A stretch of DNA of 64,000 nt. Origin: Karstenula rhodostoma CBS 690.94 (Eukaryota; Ascomycota; Dothideomycetes; Pleosporales; Didymosphaeriaceae). This document shows positions 46,543-58,790 of the stretch, piece after piece (position 1 is the first letter of the stretch; each line of letters opens with the position of its first letter). A program made the position numbers and the translations under genes. The stretch covers positions 448,051 to 512,050 of the forward strand of contig MU001508.1 of the NCBI GenBank assembly GCA_010093485.1, read 5' to 3'. Under the pieces are notes generated by a model. It saw only the letters and a program-made list of their open reading frames with translations. It was not told where the DNA came from and did no database searches.

Positions 46543-48928
46543 ATGACGAGAACGGGGAAGTGCGACACATGTAGGTCGCGAAAAGTCAAGGTTCGTTGGT
46601 TTGAACTCTCTCCCCCTCCGCATCTCGAGTGCAGCATGGTACCAGGGCTAACACAACGTAGTGTGACGAGCAAAGACCCAAATGTGGGGCATGTCGCAAA
46701 CGCGATCGGGACTGCACTTACTCATTCGGAAAAGCATCTGCATTCGTGCTTGAAGATCCTACCCAGCTTTCGAAACATGGAAAACCAAAAGTTGCTCCTG
46801 TCATCTACCCCTTAGAAGCCGCACAAGAGCCGAACATGTCATCTACTACTCCCGCTACTCCTTCGCCACTGCCACATTCGCCACCATCCACTTCTCTAGT
46901 CCTTCGTCAAAGCACAAGTCGGGATGCAGACACAGGTCAGGGTGTCTTCAAGACGCTGTCAGTTCTACCGCGCGACAGAACGAAAGTAACGAAGAAGACA
47001 ACAGCGCAGCAGAGAAGAAAATTGCAAATACACCTGAGTGAACTTGATGCCAGGGCTTTGGCAATGCCGCGCCAATTTTTGCCCTCGCCAACCGCACTTG
47101 CCGCCCGCTACCTGGATCTCTTAGGCTCGCGACCACCGGAAGAGCAGCCTTTCTCGATATTGGGCTCTTGGGTTGAATCCCTGCCTTCACGAATCGGCAA
47201 GAACCCAGCAGTTGATCTTGCCGTTGAATACCTTGTTGAAAGCTTCAAGGTATACCGGGACCCAAGTTTTTCAGCGCAACGGGCAGCTTTAGCCACCAAG
47301 GCAAGAGCAATCGAGGAACTGCAGTTGGCTGTGAGGAATGAGAAGACAAGAAGATCCTACGATACGGCCGTCGCTACGAAGATACATTTTATGGCAGAAG
47401 TATGTAAACGATATCTCTTCAAGATTAAGAAACTGACTCTTTGTAGGTTTTCATGGGGATCAAGAACCTGTATCATGCGATCCATGCTGCAGGACTCTCA
47501 GACATCATGCAGGCTGGACCCGTCACTGATCCTGACGAACAATACTTTTGGAGCTTTCTCGACAATGCATACTATGATGATGTAGGTGGCTGCCTGGTTA
47601 GACTCATAATCATGCTGAGATCAATGCTGTAGGTTTCGGAAGCAATGGTTGCAAGCCGGACCTCGGTCTATGATCACGAGGTATACCTCGAGATGACCAC
47701 ACGTGTAGCGATACCCAAGGATGCACCAGCTACCTTTCGCGCATCTGTTGCGCTTATGCACGTGTACATACAAGTACCTCGCCTTATCTGCCTCGTTCGA
47801 CATGCGTCCAACTACCCCAAAGACTCTCGTGCGCTTACCGCTGCTGTGGCTCTAGCTGCGTGCTTGTGGGCACTTGCTCCCAGCGATGTGATGCAAGAAA
47901 TCATCCAGTCTTCCGTCACCGTCGTCGATATACCACCGTCTCCCGCGATCGCTGATATAATCCCTAATTCCTATCGCTTCAACTCGATAGAGAACTCCAC
48001 ACTCATCACCCGCTTCTGGCAGCTTCAAGTGGTCCTCAGCGGAATTGTGCAAACCTTGTACCAGAACTTTCCTGCGGAATGCGCCAGCTCCCAGCTTCCA
48101 TCTTTGCCCGCGGTTGAAAAGACCGATGCTGATGCCGCAACGAAGTTAGCGCGGTGCATCCATTGGGCGCTCACAATCTGCCCTTCTCTTCCTCTTGTCC
48201 CTCTGCGCATTTATACAACCTTCCAGGCCTCTGTTGGCGCCTGGTACCGCATCACCCGGCGAATAACCGCTAGCAACCGCACTCCGCCTCCCTATCCTGA
48301 TCCCTATCCCTCAGTTACCGCCTACTCCGATGAGCAACTGTTTCGTGCGAAGAGAATGGAACAATTCGTGACCGACCAATCGAACAACGTGCACGAAATA
48401 TGGAACATTCCGCGCGTGAACAAGCGTCTTTTGCGAGCAGTCGCTATCGGAATGGCAGGTGGTCCTATACCCGATTGGATGCCTATACGCATCAATTTCG
48501 ACAGCGAGGATGGCGAAATTGTCATGAAAATGGAGTATGAAGTGGCAGGGCCTTTGTACGATAAGATTCTGGGCCACGACAATGGCACTAAAGGTTGGGT
48601 GCGCAGGACGAGAACGAATTCCCCATTTCAACCAGGAACAAGTGAACAGATGCCTGGGAAGGGTTTTCCGAACGGGTCAGTGGATTTCGTTCCCGTATGG
48701 TGATGCATGCTGACTCCTAGTAGTGGTACCGGAAAGCTACCGAGGTACCTTTTCGAGAGGTTCGGGAGTGGGCCCGCGAAGTTTTGGGGTTACATTAGGT
48801 CGCCAGAGGATAACGTTTCTGGGCATCGGTCGAGTAAGGCTACAGGAAGTGGACTGCATACATATGTGGGCATGCTGAGCGACAGCGAAGACGAGAACCT
48901 GGATGCGCGACATGGTGCGGGGGAGTAG
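46543..48928 (+). CDS. Zn2Cys6 transcription factor
   Basis: Five exons (46543-46590, 46662-47399, 47447-47581, 47633-48675, 48721-48928) join to 2172 nt, 723 aa. The zinc cluster is split by intron 1: CDTCRSRKVK is followed by CDEQRPKCGACRKRDRDC, the full Zn(II)2Cys6 binuclear cluster. A Ser/Thr/Pro-rich linker and a middle region typical of fungal regulators follow. Introns 2 and 3 are 47 and 51 nt. The last intron (48676-48720, 45 nt, donor GTCAGT, branch GCTGAC, acceptor CCTAG) contains an in-frame TGA. If it is retained, the protein ends 64 residues earlier; if spliced, it ends with an acidic tail (SDSEDEN). The target genes are unknown; the acetate transporter downstream is one possibility. 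Confidence 0.88.
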
Positions 48929-49938
48929 TGTAGCTATGTGATGACGTGGAGGTAATGCAACCCAAATCCAAATCACACAGCAGGTGATTTTCCTTCACCG
49001 TTGGCGTCTTCCAGTGAGACCGTGGAAGTTTTAGTAAAACCCATCGGATAAAATTTCCATCTTTGTCCGCACAACTGAGCTCTCGATGCAGATTTAGCTA
49101 TCTAGCTGGTCGCCTGTCAACGAGACCATTGGCCAGTATTGTTGTTGAGAACACATCAGTCATACATTGTCCGCGCACAAAAGGAAACTTTTAGCGGTGG
49201 TTGAGTGGCAGTTGGTCTACCTCGGCTGTTAGCACCGCGGTTGAGCGGGGGTCGACTTGCGGCTCATAGCTACGCGGATTTGGGAGCGAGGCGGGCACCG
49301 GTCCCAAATTATGTCATGATATCCGGAGGACTTGTTACCCTCTTCCGGGCCACTCTCCGTACTAGGTACACGCTATTGAACTGGAAGCGCTGCTGCATTT
49401 TGTTTTCTTTCGAATCATCGAATGCGGGGGAAAACCGACACACTTCACACGGCCACAGTGCAAGGCCCGGTGGCGCGGGCCTACGTAGTTCCATTGGCTT
49501 GTACAGACATCACCTTCTTCATCCGATCAGTTTCGTACGTACCGAGCCGCGGAGCAGATGCTTCGCGACGCCACGCCGGGACTTGACGAAGCTTAACTTC
49601 GCGGTCGAGATGGCTTCCACCAACCATCGTGTTGCAGATCCCCTGAGTGGACCGCAATCCCTTAACTCCTACCCATGGACGGCAATATGTGGAGAAGAGA
49701 TGCGCAGAACGTGGGGAACTGGGGAAATCCGCAGGGGCTCGACCCTTTGGTGCCTCGGTTGTCTTGGAAGATGACGACAACATGACCCAGCGCCGCCATA
49801 TTGCACCGTGTGCGGCTCTTTATGGACGCAGAAATAAGACCTGGCAGTCCTTTCTACTCTGGAACCGGTGCCTGGTCGTCTCTCCGTCCACAAGTTTTCC
49901 CTTCGCGCTGCACCACTCTCTCCTTCAGGTCCTACACC
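48929..49938. other. Intergenic region, promoter of the acetate transporter
   Basis: A 189-codon ORF at 49205-49774 starts at GTG, is rich in Arg, Ser and Gly without any domain and lies in the expected promoter and leader of the next gene, so it is not called. Confidence 0.4.
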
Positions 49939-50942
49939 ATGTCAGACTCTCACAAAACCGACCACGAGATGAAGGAGCATAACGGACACAATATTGTTGG
50001 CAACGGTGTCGAGCTTAGTCGCCAAGTCACCGTTCAATTGAGCCCTGAGCAGTACGAGCGTCTGTTCTTTCAGCCGTCGGCACCCCGTCGTGGCGATCTT
50101 GCCAAACGATTCGGTAAGTTGCGTGCGAGTGTTTACCATCGGAGATCATACTGAGTAATGTCCAGCCAATCCAACATTGCTTGGTCTCATCGGTTTCTTA
50201 ATACCATACACATCGACCATTCTCACCCTCTGCGGCTTTCAGGGTGCCGTCGCGCCTCAAACTCTAGTTGGGTTGAGCGGCGATTACTACTTTTTTGGAT
50301 GCATTGCGATGAACCTTGCCGGTATCGCGGAATTTATACTAGGAAACAGTAAGTGCAGCGCGGCATGTGAGTACTCAGGTCACAGTCTTAATACACACCT
50401 TTAGCCTTTCCGATGGCGGTGTTTATCATCTACGGCAGCCACTGGGGCAGCCTTGCATACACGCAGGATCCCATCCACCAGACGACGTCCGCGTTTGAAG
50501 AGCTCGGCGGTGCCACCGGCGCACCCTACAATTCCTCTCAAGGCTTCCACAATGTCACAATGTAAGCTCTCAAGGCGCTCATCCACAGCTCAATGCTAGA
50601 TACTGACCTCCGTCCAGGGCAATCGCAAGCTTCGTCTTCTTCATGGGCACCTTCCGCGTCAATGTATTCTTCACCCTAACCTTCTTCGGCCTTATCATGC
50701 TCTTCTCCTTCATCGCCGCCGCAGACTTCCGCATCGCACACGCCACGACTGAAGCGGATGTGGAGCACATCAACAAGCTCTTGCACTTTGCTGGGGGGTT
50801 TGGATTCATTGGTCTGGTGTGTGGCTGGTACCTGGCTATCTTAACCGCTTGCGAGGCTGTGGGCATCCCGTGCCCGCTACCTATTCTCGACCTTAGCAGC
50901 AAGGTCTTCCCTAAGAAAGATCCGAATGCGAATATCGATTGA
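49939..50942 (+). CDS. Acetate/ammonium transporter, GPR1/FUN34/YaaH family
   Basis: Four exons (49939-50113, 50166-50348, 50405-50561, 50618-50942) join to 840 nt, 279 aa. The first splice restores the family signature ANPTLLGLIGFLIPYTST at helix 1. Other marks are GGDYYFFG-like LSGDYYFFGCIAMN, AEFILGNTFPMAVFIIYGSHWGS across intron 2, and six membrane segments. Relatives are Ady2/AcpA/AlcS, plasma-membrane proteins that import acetate or export ammonium. The N-terminal cytosolic part carries VTVQLSPEQYERLFFQP, typical of fungal members. The 3' end is close to a 12-bp minisatellite. Confidence 0.93.
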
Positions 50943-51470
50943 TGCGAGGACTGCGCAGCAAGGATCAATCGAGCGCAGATTTCGGGCTTTTTCGACCGAG
51001 TGCGGGGCTTCCGATCTAACGACATGGCAATCAAGAAAGAAGAGTCATAGCATAAGGGATATGGGGTGTGTACACACAGGAGGAGAGACGCGCGTGGGGT
51101 CGATGGTTTGGGGCGTGAGGGAATAAGAACCGAGGAGGATAGAGCAGAGGATAGAGCAGAGGATAGAGCAGAGGATAGAGCAGAGGATAGAGCAGAGGAT
51201 AGAGCAGAGGAAGTGATAGTGAAGTACCAGGCATACCTGCAAGATGGAACATGTAAATACCGAAGGCTGGTATTTTTCTATGACGATAAATTCCAAAGAT
51301 AATGTGACCTAACAGTGACATAATGTCATATTGAGACTATGAAAAACCAAACCCCAGAACCAAACAGAGATAGCCGGTCAAGAGTGCGGTTCTCGCAGAT
51401 GACTTAGCACCGTGTCCCCGGATGTAGTAGCTGTCAAGACACCCAGGCTTCCGATGCCGAAAGGTTTGGC
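50943..51470. other. Intergenic region with a minisatellite
   Basis: Between convergent genes; it contains the 12-bp tandem repeat at 51135-51210 and otherwise nothing recognisable. Confidence 0.5.
51135..51210 (+). repeat. 12-bp minisatellite, about 6.3 copies
   Basis: GAGGATAGAGCA repeated six times perfectly, plus a partial unit. It lies within 200 bp of the 3' end of the acetate transporter gene, probably in or near its 3' untranslated region. Confidence 0.95.
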
Positions 51471-52347
51471 TCAGGATTGAGCTTCGTCCTCTTCGTCGTC
51501 ATGTAGGAGGTTTATTCCCCCAATAGTGTACTTGACCCTCGCCGTTGCCTCCTTGGGATCCACTCTGTTATTTCCGGGCGGGTAATTGTGATCTTTTAGG
51601 GTGCCCCAACTCGCAAAATTCTTAACATACACTTGAATTCCTGGATGCAGAAATATCCAGACCTTACTCGTAATCACCCAACGGAGCACTGCTGGCAATG
51701 AGTATCATAGGCGACTTGTGGACGTGGGTGATGTGCTTACAAAGCTCGCTGGATTCCATTTCGTCCTCGACCCAATACCCCCCGAAAACATGCGCAGGCC
51801 CCGGTAGAAAACCGTTAGAAATCCCGTAGTATTGTCTGAGTTCAGCTAAGGCATTCGGTCTGTCATTGAGTTCAGCCCATCTCACATCCCACTCCGCTTT
51901 TCGACAGGCCGTTGCAATGTAGTGGTTGAGCGTCACGGCCCAGGTTATCCCCCTCAGATGCTGTTTATCTGTTGGATAGACAATGACGTTTGACACCCGG
52001 ATTTCTTCATCGACTTTGACGCAGTAGATTCTTTGACCCTCCGTAAATGCTGACATACCCTCTGCCGATTTTTTCGGCATGGTATGCCAGCTGAGAGGCC
52101 AGGGTGCCAACGATGCGTGGTCGATCACCTCTGTCTCCATGGGACGCTGTTGAACAAATTTTGACTCTTGATCATTGAATTGTAGCAATTCATCATCGTC
52201 ATCAGAAACGGGGACCACGTATCCTGGAGAATATTCTCTCTTGCGAAATGAATATCCCGGTTTCACTAGATGCGGGAAACATTCGAATTCAGGCTGCTCC
52301 CCAGACGCCCCCTCTTTGGGGAACAAGATACCGGTTCCTTGATTCAT
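51471..52347 (-). CDS. Hypothetical 272-aa protein
   Basis: An ATG at 52347 opens a 680-nt exon (51668-52347). A donor GTAAGG at 51667 and an acceptor GCGAG at 51610 join it to a second exon (51471-51609), total 819 nt. Without the splice the protein ends just after the donor. It is mostly soluble, with an acidic run DDDDELLQF near residue 50 and an acidic C-terminus. Segments such as TLNHYIATACRKAEWDVRW look globular. No family is recognised and the acceptor lacks the usual CAG/TAG, so the 3' end is less sure. Confidence 0.55.
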
Positions 52348-53145
52348 GGTATCTGCAGTAACAACGAATCGAATGATCGGCGAGGGGAGGATGGTGCAAG
52401 TAAGACCAATGAACAGTATGGAAAGCTAGTTGTAGGTATTCCCGGGTTATGTTGGTAAGCTAGGTTGGTGTTCTGACGAAGCGAATGGACAGTCCTCGAG
52501 CAACTTTATACTACGATGCGGAGTCAGAGGTCTGCGCCATTGCACTATGGATACGACAAAATCTGCTATGGTGAGCCACACTTCACCATGCAAATGAGAA
52601 GGTGACCTCGTTTGCCGGTTGCACAACAGCCCAACCCAGAGCAAAGTAAGTGACATAAACCGGAGACGTGCACACTCACTGGAGGAACGAACGCGATAAT
52701 TGGCTAGGCTCAATGGGAAGCACTCGCAGTGCGAGTGTCACATATCTTGTAGATAGACTTGCACGACACATTTGAAGGACGTGATCTTTGAGGTCAGCCA
52801 GATCTCAAGAGTGACGAATTAACGCAGAGCCTCATAATGGCCTGTGTACCACATTGGGCTGGGAGACGTCGTAGCATTGCGGAAGCGAGAGTCGCACCAA
52901 CGCGGGACAACGTTCATTATAGCGTAAATTTACTTGGTCACAACGGACTCATTTACCAGTACACCCTGATGATACCACCTAGATCGCTGTGTTTGGAGAT
53001 CAAACAAAAACCCTTGGACCACCTTCTGGCTTACGCGCCGACTTAGTCGCCATCCTGGCTGTGATGAATGTTAGTGACGCTATGGCCACACGAAGACATC
53101 GAGAAATAGTAGCCGTGACCTGCATCCAAGTCGTGACTCACACTC
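52348..53145. other. Intergenic region, nothing recognised
   Basis: Only short ORFs without support; it holds the promoter of the 51471-52347 gene and the 3' end of the peptidase gene. Confidence 0.4.
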
Positions 53146-54014
53146 TCAAGCGGACTCCTCAGCCGCTCTCTGCGCCCTCCACGTGTCGACCAACGACTGC
53201 ACAAGCTCAACCGTAATATCCACCCCCATCTGAAACTCGGCATCCTCCGTCAACATCGGCACATGCATGAACGCCGTATCTCTCCTTCCACCCTGCGTCT
53301 CCCTGCTCATTTCAACCATGCTCGTGTAGTAAATAAACGCACACAGATACGTGCCCACGTTATCGCTCCACCTCACATCGCCATCATCATCGACATCCGA
53401 AGAACTCACCTCCCCCACCGCCGCATCCATAACGTCCCCCCCAAGGGTAACCTCCACGCGCTCACCCTGCACCTTCCCCACCCGCCCAACCCCACCACCC
53501 CCAGGCCACGCAATTCCCTCCGTGCGCCCCTGCCACTCCTCCACCACCTTGCTCAAATCAATCTCCGTACCCAGCTTCTCCTCCTCCCCCGCCCAATATT
53601 CCTCCCCCTCCGCATTTGTCCACGGCTTCCCCTCGACATCCCGCATATTCCCATACACGTTCTTCCGACTCGTCTGCTCGACCGCAAAGTACGTGCGACC
53701 CTCGGCGACGCCGATGTGCAGCGAGATGTCGGGCTGGATGTCGGCGATCAGGCCGGGCACGAGGTCGATGACAGGGTGGTAAGCGACGGGGACGGCGGAG
53801 GGGTGGACGAGGATGGAGATGTTGTTGGGGAGGGTGGTGGGGAGGCGGGAGGCGATGCCCCACGAAGGATTGTTAATTACATTTCCGAAAGGCTGGTGGT
53901 GTTAGTGTGGTGTGAAGTACGGCATGAAGGGATTGGCGGGCTGGAGGTGAAAGGGAAACGCACGCCGAAACCGGTAACGAGCACGCGTGTGAGGGTGGAT
54001 GTGATGGGCGCCAT
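53146..54014 (-). CDS. Pyroglutamyl peptidase I (C15 family)
   Basis: Exons 53964-54014 and 53146-53892 join to 798 nt, 265 aa. The 71-nt intron splits the diagnostic start: TRVLVTGFG joined to PFGNVINNPSWGIASRLP. Catalytic residues are visible: a Glu in GVAEGRTYFAVEQTSRKN, the nucleophile Cys in NVGTYLCAFIYY and the His in AFMHVPML. The protein has an extra polar insertion of about 40 residues (EEEKLGTEIDLSKVVEEWQG region), making it longer than the ~215-aa bacterial enzymes, as is common in fungi. It removes N-terminal pyroglutamate from peptides in the cytosol and so completes breakdown of imported peptides. Confidence 0.9.
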
Positions 54015-55365
54015 GGTCGTGGTCTTACGCGTGGTTCTGGAATTCCGAGGAAAGATATGCGCTGCGAATGTGTAGTCGTTATTGTTGGACTTGTGCTTGC
54101 GAGTCCTGACTTGTCAGTCGAAACGGAGCCCTCTTGAACCCACGAGGCACGAAATACAGACTGCGAACTCCGAGAAGATGACAGCACCCCCTACATACCC
54201 ACACACCCGACCACCCAATCGAGTGCGCTATCCAATCCACGACCACTTCGCAGCTTCCTCTTCAGCCATCCTAGACCTAAATATCAGTTCACCAAAGTGT
54301 TGCAAGTGTGCCTCCATAAGGTATATCCCCTTGATATAACCCTAGGCATGCTTCAATCTAGGCCAGTAAGGCAGCGTAGCCTCCCTACCCCAGATGTTTT
54401 ACCATGCTGGTGGGCCCCGGAGGATCCGTGAAGTAAGACGTGCATGCGCTTGGCGCACTTCCATTGGCTGGCAATCGAATCGATATCGCAGATTGGGAAG
54501 GCAGTAGCACGGGTATTTTTGGAGGTTGCAACGCTCGGGGGCGTTGGCATCAGTTTGGTCTGGGGTCGAAATGTGGAACTGGGCGATTGGTGGTTTTCTG
54601 ATTGTTGACTCGAACTACAAAGTAGTGTCCCGTAAAGTGATAGACAAACATGGACTGACTGCCGTCCAAACGTGATACAAAAGGAAGCGTTGTGAGTGGA
54701 TAACAAGGTTAGGTAAGCAAGCAAGACTTGGCGGCCCGCCATAAAACCTCAGGACACGATCGCTTTTTCTTGATGGGACAGGTATATGTGTCGGGGCGAT
54801 TGGTAATGACACTATATAACGAGCAATGTCAGATCGGAAACGAGCTACTGGGAGCGGTAGAAGGCCAGTAGTTTCGCAGAGAGTGCTAGGTCTGGTGCAT
54901 GAGCGATGCAAATTTTGGGCAATCGCAGGCGTTGCTGATCAACGACGTACTGCGCCAAGCGATGAATGCGAAGCACGTGACATTAGAGGACCCCGACCCA
55001 GGTCCGCCGTGAGCGCGCGCAAGGGTTCAATCGATTCTCCTGTAACAACAAACGTAGCATCATACGAGGTTGATAAAGTCCCTCGCCGTCGCCAAGAGGA
55101 TGCACGTGCATGCGCGTTGCGGTCGTGATGACGTGCCCCGCATCTTCCCCAACACCTATGTGGCTGCCGAAGATACCCCGTAATATCGAGTTATCGCGGT
55201 GATACTCTACTTGGATATCCAGCAACCACATCCAATCATTACACAATCGCATTCGTGGTATATAACTTTGCGAAAAAGTCTTCCATGTTTTACACCATCG
55301 ACGCCGATGCACAACGCAGGGCGCCAAAGTTGAGCGACCCGAAGTAAACTATCCTCCCCCATCCC
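54015..55365. other. Intergenic region, nothing confident
   Basis: A 53-codon plus-strand ORF from the ATG at 54178 (MTAPPTYPHTRPPNRVRYPI) is possible, but it lies divergent to the peptidase promoter and lacks other support. The rest holds only short ORFs. Confidence 0.35.
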
Positions 55366-58360
55366 CTAGTACAGCCCCTTCCTTGCCCCACCATTTTTCC
55401 TCTCCCTGAACACACAGCAGACACTCATCTCCTCACACCACTTCTGCACCATGTACGCCTCAATCTCCTTCTCCACGGCTAGCACCATCCCCTCGCCCTC
55501 CACGACCTTCATCTCTTCCTTTCCCTTCGCCTTCAAATCCTTGTTCCACGCCTTGACTTGTTTTTGCGTTGCGCGTTTGTACGTGCGTACATGATCATGC
55601 GTGTTGAGAAACGCCGTGAAGTCCTCAACCACGATGGCGTCGTACATGAGGATTTTCTCGTGCCAGGATGGGTTGGAGGCGTCGGTCGTGGGAGGGAGCG
55701 AGCGGATGAGGAATGTTAGAGCGGGAAAGAGCGTGGGGCGGATGCCGTCGAAGGTCAGTTTTGCCTCGGGGATGCAGTGGATCGGGACGATATGGTTTGT
55801 GGTGTCTTTTGCAGGGGCAGGAGCAGTGTCAAGAACTAGCGGCAACGGCGGCGAATATCCGAGTCGCCGCGCCCGAGGAGGCGTAGGTGAAAGAGCCTCG
55901 TCGTCCTCTGAGTCGAGGATGGCCTCGATGCTGTGGAAACGGCTTTGGCTCTTGCGTGGCGTGCTCGGTGATGTGGCCGTTGAGGGTTGTGCATGGGTGT
56001 TCGGTTTCTCAGGGACACGAACGGGTGCAGATACCGGTATTCGCGGAGGGATGGCGGACTGAGACTTTGGAGGTCGACCTCTGCGCTTTTTTGGCGAGCC
56101 TGTAGACGCCAGGGCGGGCAATGAACCTGTTGCAGGCGGCTGTGCAGATGGGATGAAGTCATTGATGTCATGAAAGCTGGAACTGACGGGTTGATTCGAA
56201 AGCGGTAGGTGCCGGGGGAAGTCGTCGATGTCTCGAAACGGAGAACTACTAATAACATTCTCTTCAGCAGGAACTCGGCTGCCATCCTCAGGTGCAGGTG
56301 GGCGTTGCAGGAAATCATCAATATCCAGGTATGGAGAGCTGTTCGCAGAACGGTCTACGGCAGCAACAACCTTGTCATTCGCCACTGTGCGCGGTGGGGT
56401 TGGCAGATCCGATGATATTGGGATCGGCGCTTGAGGCGGCGCAAAGTCATCGATGTCCAGAAACGAATCGTCGGACTTCTCAGGCATCTTTTCGATGAGA
56501 AGCGGAAAGTCCTGTGCCCTGTCCGGTTCGGGCAGGTAGACGTTCTGCCTTTCTAGCGTGTGCCCCTCATCATCTCGCGAGCTTGCTTTCCAAAGCGCAC
56601 GTCTACCCTCGATACGCTGCAAACGCGACCATGCACCAAAGGCTGGGACATCATCTGATGCTAGGCTGTGGCGGAGTTCTGCATCTTGCTCGGACTCGCG
56701 AATCGCCTTTTGTATCTCGCGCACCATGGTGGGGGACTCCTCGCGCGCCAACTGGCTGGATGTTCCGAACAAGACATCTTGTCTGTTCAACCTGACCAAT
56801 GCAGACGCTGGGCTGAGCAGCTTCTCTGCGACCAGTTTGGGTTTGGCGGCGGCCTTGGCGGAAGCTTTCTTTGACTTGCCTTTCACCTCGCCGTGCTCCG
56901 GTGCCGGTTTAGACGTTGAACGTTTGCGCACGGGCTTCTTCGAGGCTTTGGTTGAGTCTTCGTCAGCCACATCGTTCAATGGCATCTTGGTTGCTTTGGT
57001 GACGGCGGTGGCGCGGCGTGTGAAGAAGGTACTGGTGACTTCAGGTGAATCTGGCGGCGGTTGCTGAGGCGCATACTGGCCTGTGACCAAGTCTGTGATA
57101 GTTCGAGGCTTCTTTTTGGGGGCCTTGCCTTTTTCTGGAGATGCTTGACGCGATACAACCTGGTGGTTGGGTAGATCTAGCAACTGTTCCAATAATTAGC
57201 GAATCCCCAGTGCCGCTAGGAATGCCTGTGTAACTCACCTCCACCCTTCGCCGCTTCACGGCACCGGTCACCTCGGTAGGGGTTGACTTAGAGGCCGGTT
57301 GCTCTGACCGAGCATCCACTTGCGCATATGAATAACCGGACAGCAAGCTAGTGAAACTTTCCTTCTCCGGCAATGGCTTGTTCTCTTTCCCGATTGAGCT
57401 GGTGAGAATCTCTTGTTGCTCGGTTTCAGGAGGAGGCGTCCAGTCTCGTCGTCTGTTCACCGCCTCATCCAAGTCCAATGGGTAGCTTGGGTCGGGTGGC
57501 CGCTGTTTGGGCGGGCCATTACACCGCGCGGAAGGACTCATTGGCACGTCCCATATCGAATCATCACCGATCTGAGCGCTCTGGCCTCCAGCGACTGTTG
57601 TGTCTTGCTGATACAGTCCCGCCGCATCGTCTGCCGCACCCCGTGAGCGGAAATGTGCAGATGCCACCTCTGCAGCCTTCTCCCGCGCTTTCTTGGTGAC
57701 TTTAGTCGCGCCCCTCGGTTTCGTGACTCTAGCCTCCTTGATAGTGGTTTGTATCTCGCCGTCGTCGGTCGTAGCCTTCTTCGTGCGCGGCTTCCGAGGC
57801 TTCGTGGGCTTGGGCTCCGGCGGTGCTGCTGGCAGTTTCGCGAAATAAGAGGATGTGGTGGTGGTGACGACCTCGGCGTGGGATGCATCGCCAGTCGCTT
57901 GCTCAGCGCCTGTCGTCTTAGGCTTCCGTCCGCGCGGTTTCGGTTTCGCCCTGGGCTTCGCCGCATCCTCGCCGGTAGCTGCAGCCTTGGTAGCTCTTTT
58001 CCTAGGTGGTTTGGAAGCTTTGATGGTGTTTTCGGGCCCTGTGGGGGCCCGCCTGCTCTCCAGCGCCTCCTCAATTGCGCTCAGACCGCGGTCGTTGATG
58101 TTGATGTCGGCCAGCAGGCTCCGCGCGGTGGCGAACCCTCTTTCTACCCCTATAGGCACCGGCGCAGCTCGCGAGCCCGTTCGCGACGCGCCCGCTGTCG
58201 CCCTTCTGGGGCCGGACAGCGGAGAGCGCGATCGGAGCGGGCTTGAGGGCATGGCGACGCGACGTTCGAGGGGAGACGCAGGGCTCAGCGCCCGCGGAGC
58301 AACATGGTGGCTATCGGGGGAGGAAGAGAGAACGACGATGTCGTACGTCGCGCCTGCCAT
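55366..58360 (-). CDS. SLX4: Structure-specific endonuclease subunit SLX4
   Basis: Exons 57239-58360 and 55366-57183 join to 2940 nt, 979 aa, the usual size of fungal SLX4. The start is MAGATYDIVVLSSSPDS; an upstream in-frame extension lacks support. The N-terminal half is basic and disordered, with many KPR/AKP runs. The motif KKPRTITDLVTGQYAPQ follows the intron, then FFTRRA. Repeated acidic motifs of the form SPFxDIDDF (such as SPYLDIDDFLQRP, SPFRDIDDFPRH, SFHDINDFIPS) recur at about 25-40-residue steps. The C-terminal ~90 residues form the conserved domain that binds SLX1 (ILMYDAIVVEDFTAFLN to MVQKWCEEMSVCCVFRERK). SLX4 is the scaffold of the SLX1-SLX4 nuclease, which cuts branched DNA in replication and recombination repair. 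Confidence 0.92.
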
Positions 58361-58548
58361 TCTGCATGTCGCATGGACTAAGCGCTGGCAGAGAGGGACA
58401 GCGCGAGTGGAACACGTCTTTGTGGTTGACCTCGCTATGCAGAGCACCGGGAATTCGTGGGGTAGTAGGGTGGATCTGTACGAGTAGCCTCGAGCTGTTT
58501 GGAAAGGCACGGACCATCCTCGAGGCTAGGTAAATTCATACCGCTCCT

Positions 58549-58790
58549 TCACCCTGCCACGCACCCGCCCCTCTCTCTCTCTCTCTCACAATGGTCTTGA
58601 AACTTGGCAAGCTGCGTGTTCTTGATGTCATCATACAGCTTCCCGAGTCTTGCTCGTCTCCAAAACAGCGTCCGCGATGACCCCAGCGCATCCAAGCCTC
58701 CGCAGAGACCCTCGCAACCCTTCTGATCTCGCTGCTGGCCTTCACCAGGGCACCAGTACCCATGTTGTCGATGCCAGCAGTTTCAGCCAT
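58549..58790 (-). CDS. Candidate 59-aa protein, two exons
   Basis: A start at 58790 (MAETAGIDNM) can be spliced (donor GTACTG at 58759, acceptor GCGGAG at 58698) to an exon reading LFWRRARLGKLYDDIKNTQL and ending in a run coded by a CT/GA microsatellite. Total 180 nt. The unspliced frame is also open and the acceptor is weak, so both the splice and the gene remain uncertain. Confidence 0.3.
58571..58588 (+). repeat. (CT)n microsatellite
   Basis: About nine CT units just before CACAATGG on the plus strand; on the minus strand it encodes the Glu-Arg run of the small candidate gene. Confidence 0.85.

Noticed and set aside
48701..48928. Stop-codon readthrough of the Zn2Cys6 factor into an in-frame extension
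   Set aside because: A 45-nt intron with good donor, branch site and acceptor (48676-48720) removes the stop and explains the extension more simply.
49205..49774. 189-codon ORF upstream of the acetate transporter
   Set aside because: It begins at GTG, has no recognisable segment and occupies the promoter and leader of the transporter gene.
55601..56062. 153-codon plus-strand ORF opposite SLX4
   Set aside because: It is a shadow of the SLX4 C-terminal coding exon, which contains the conserved SLX1-binding domain.
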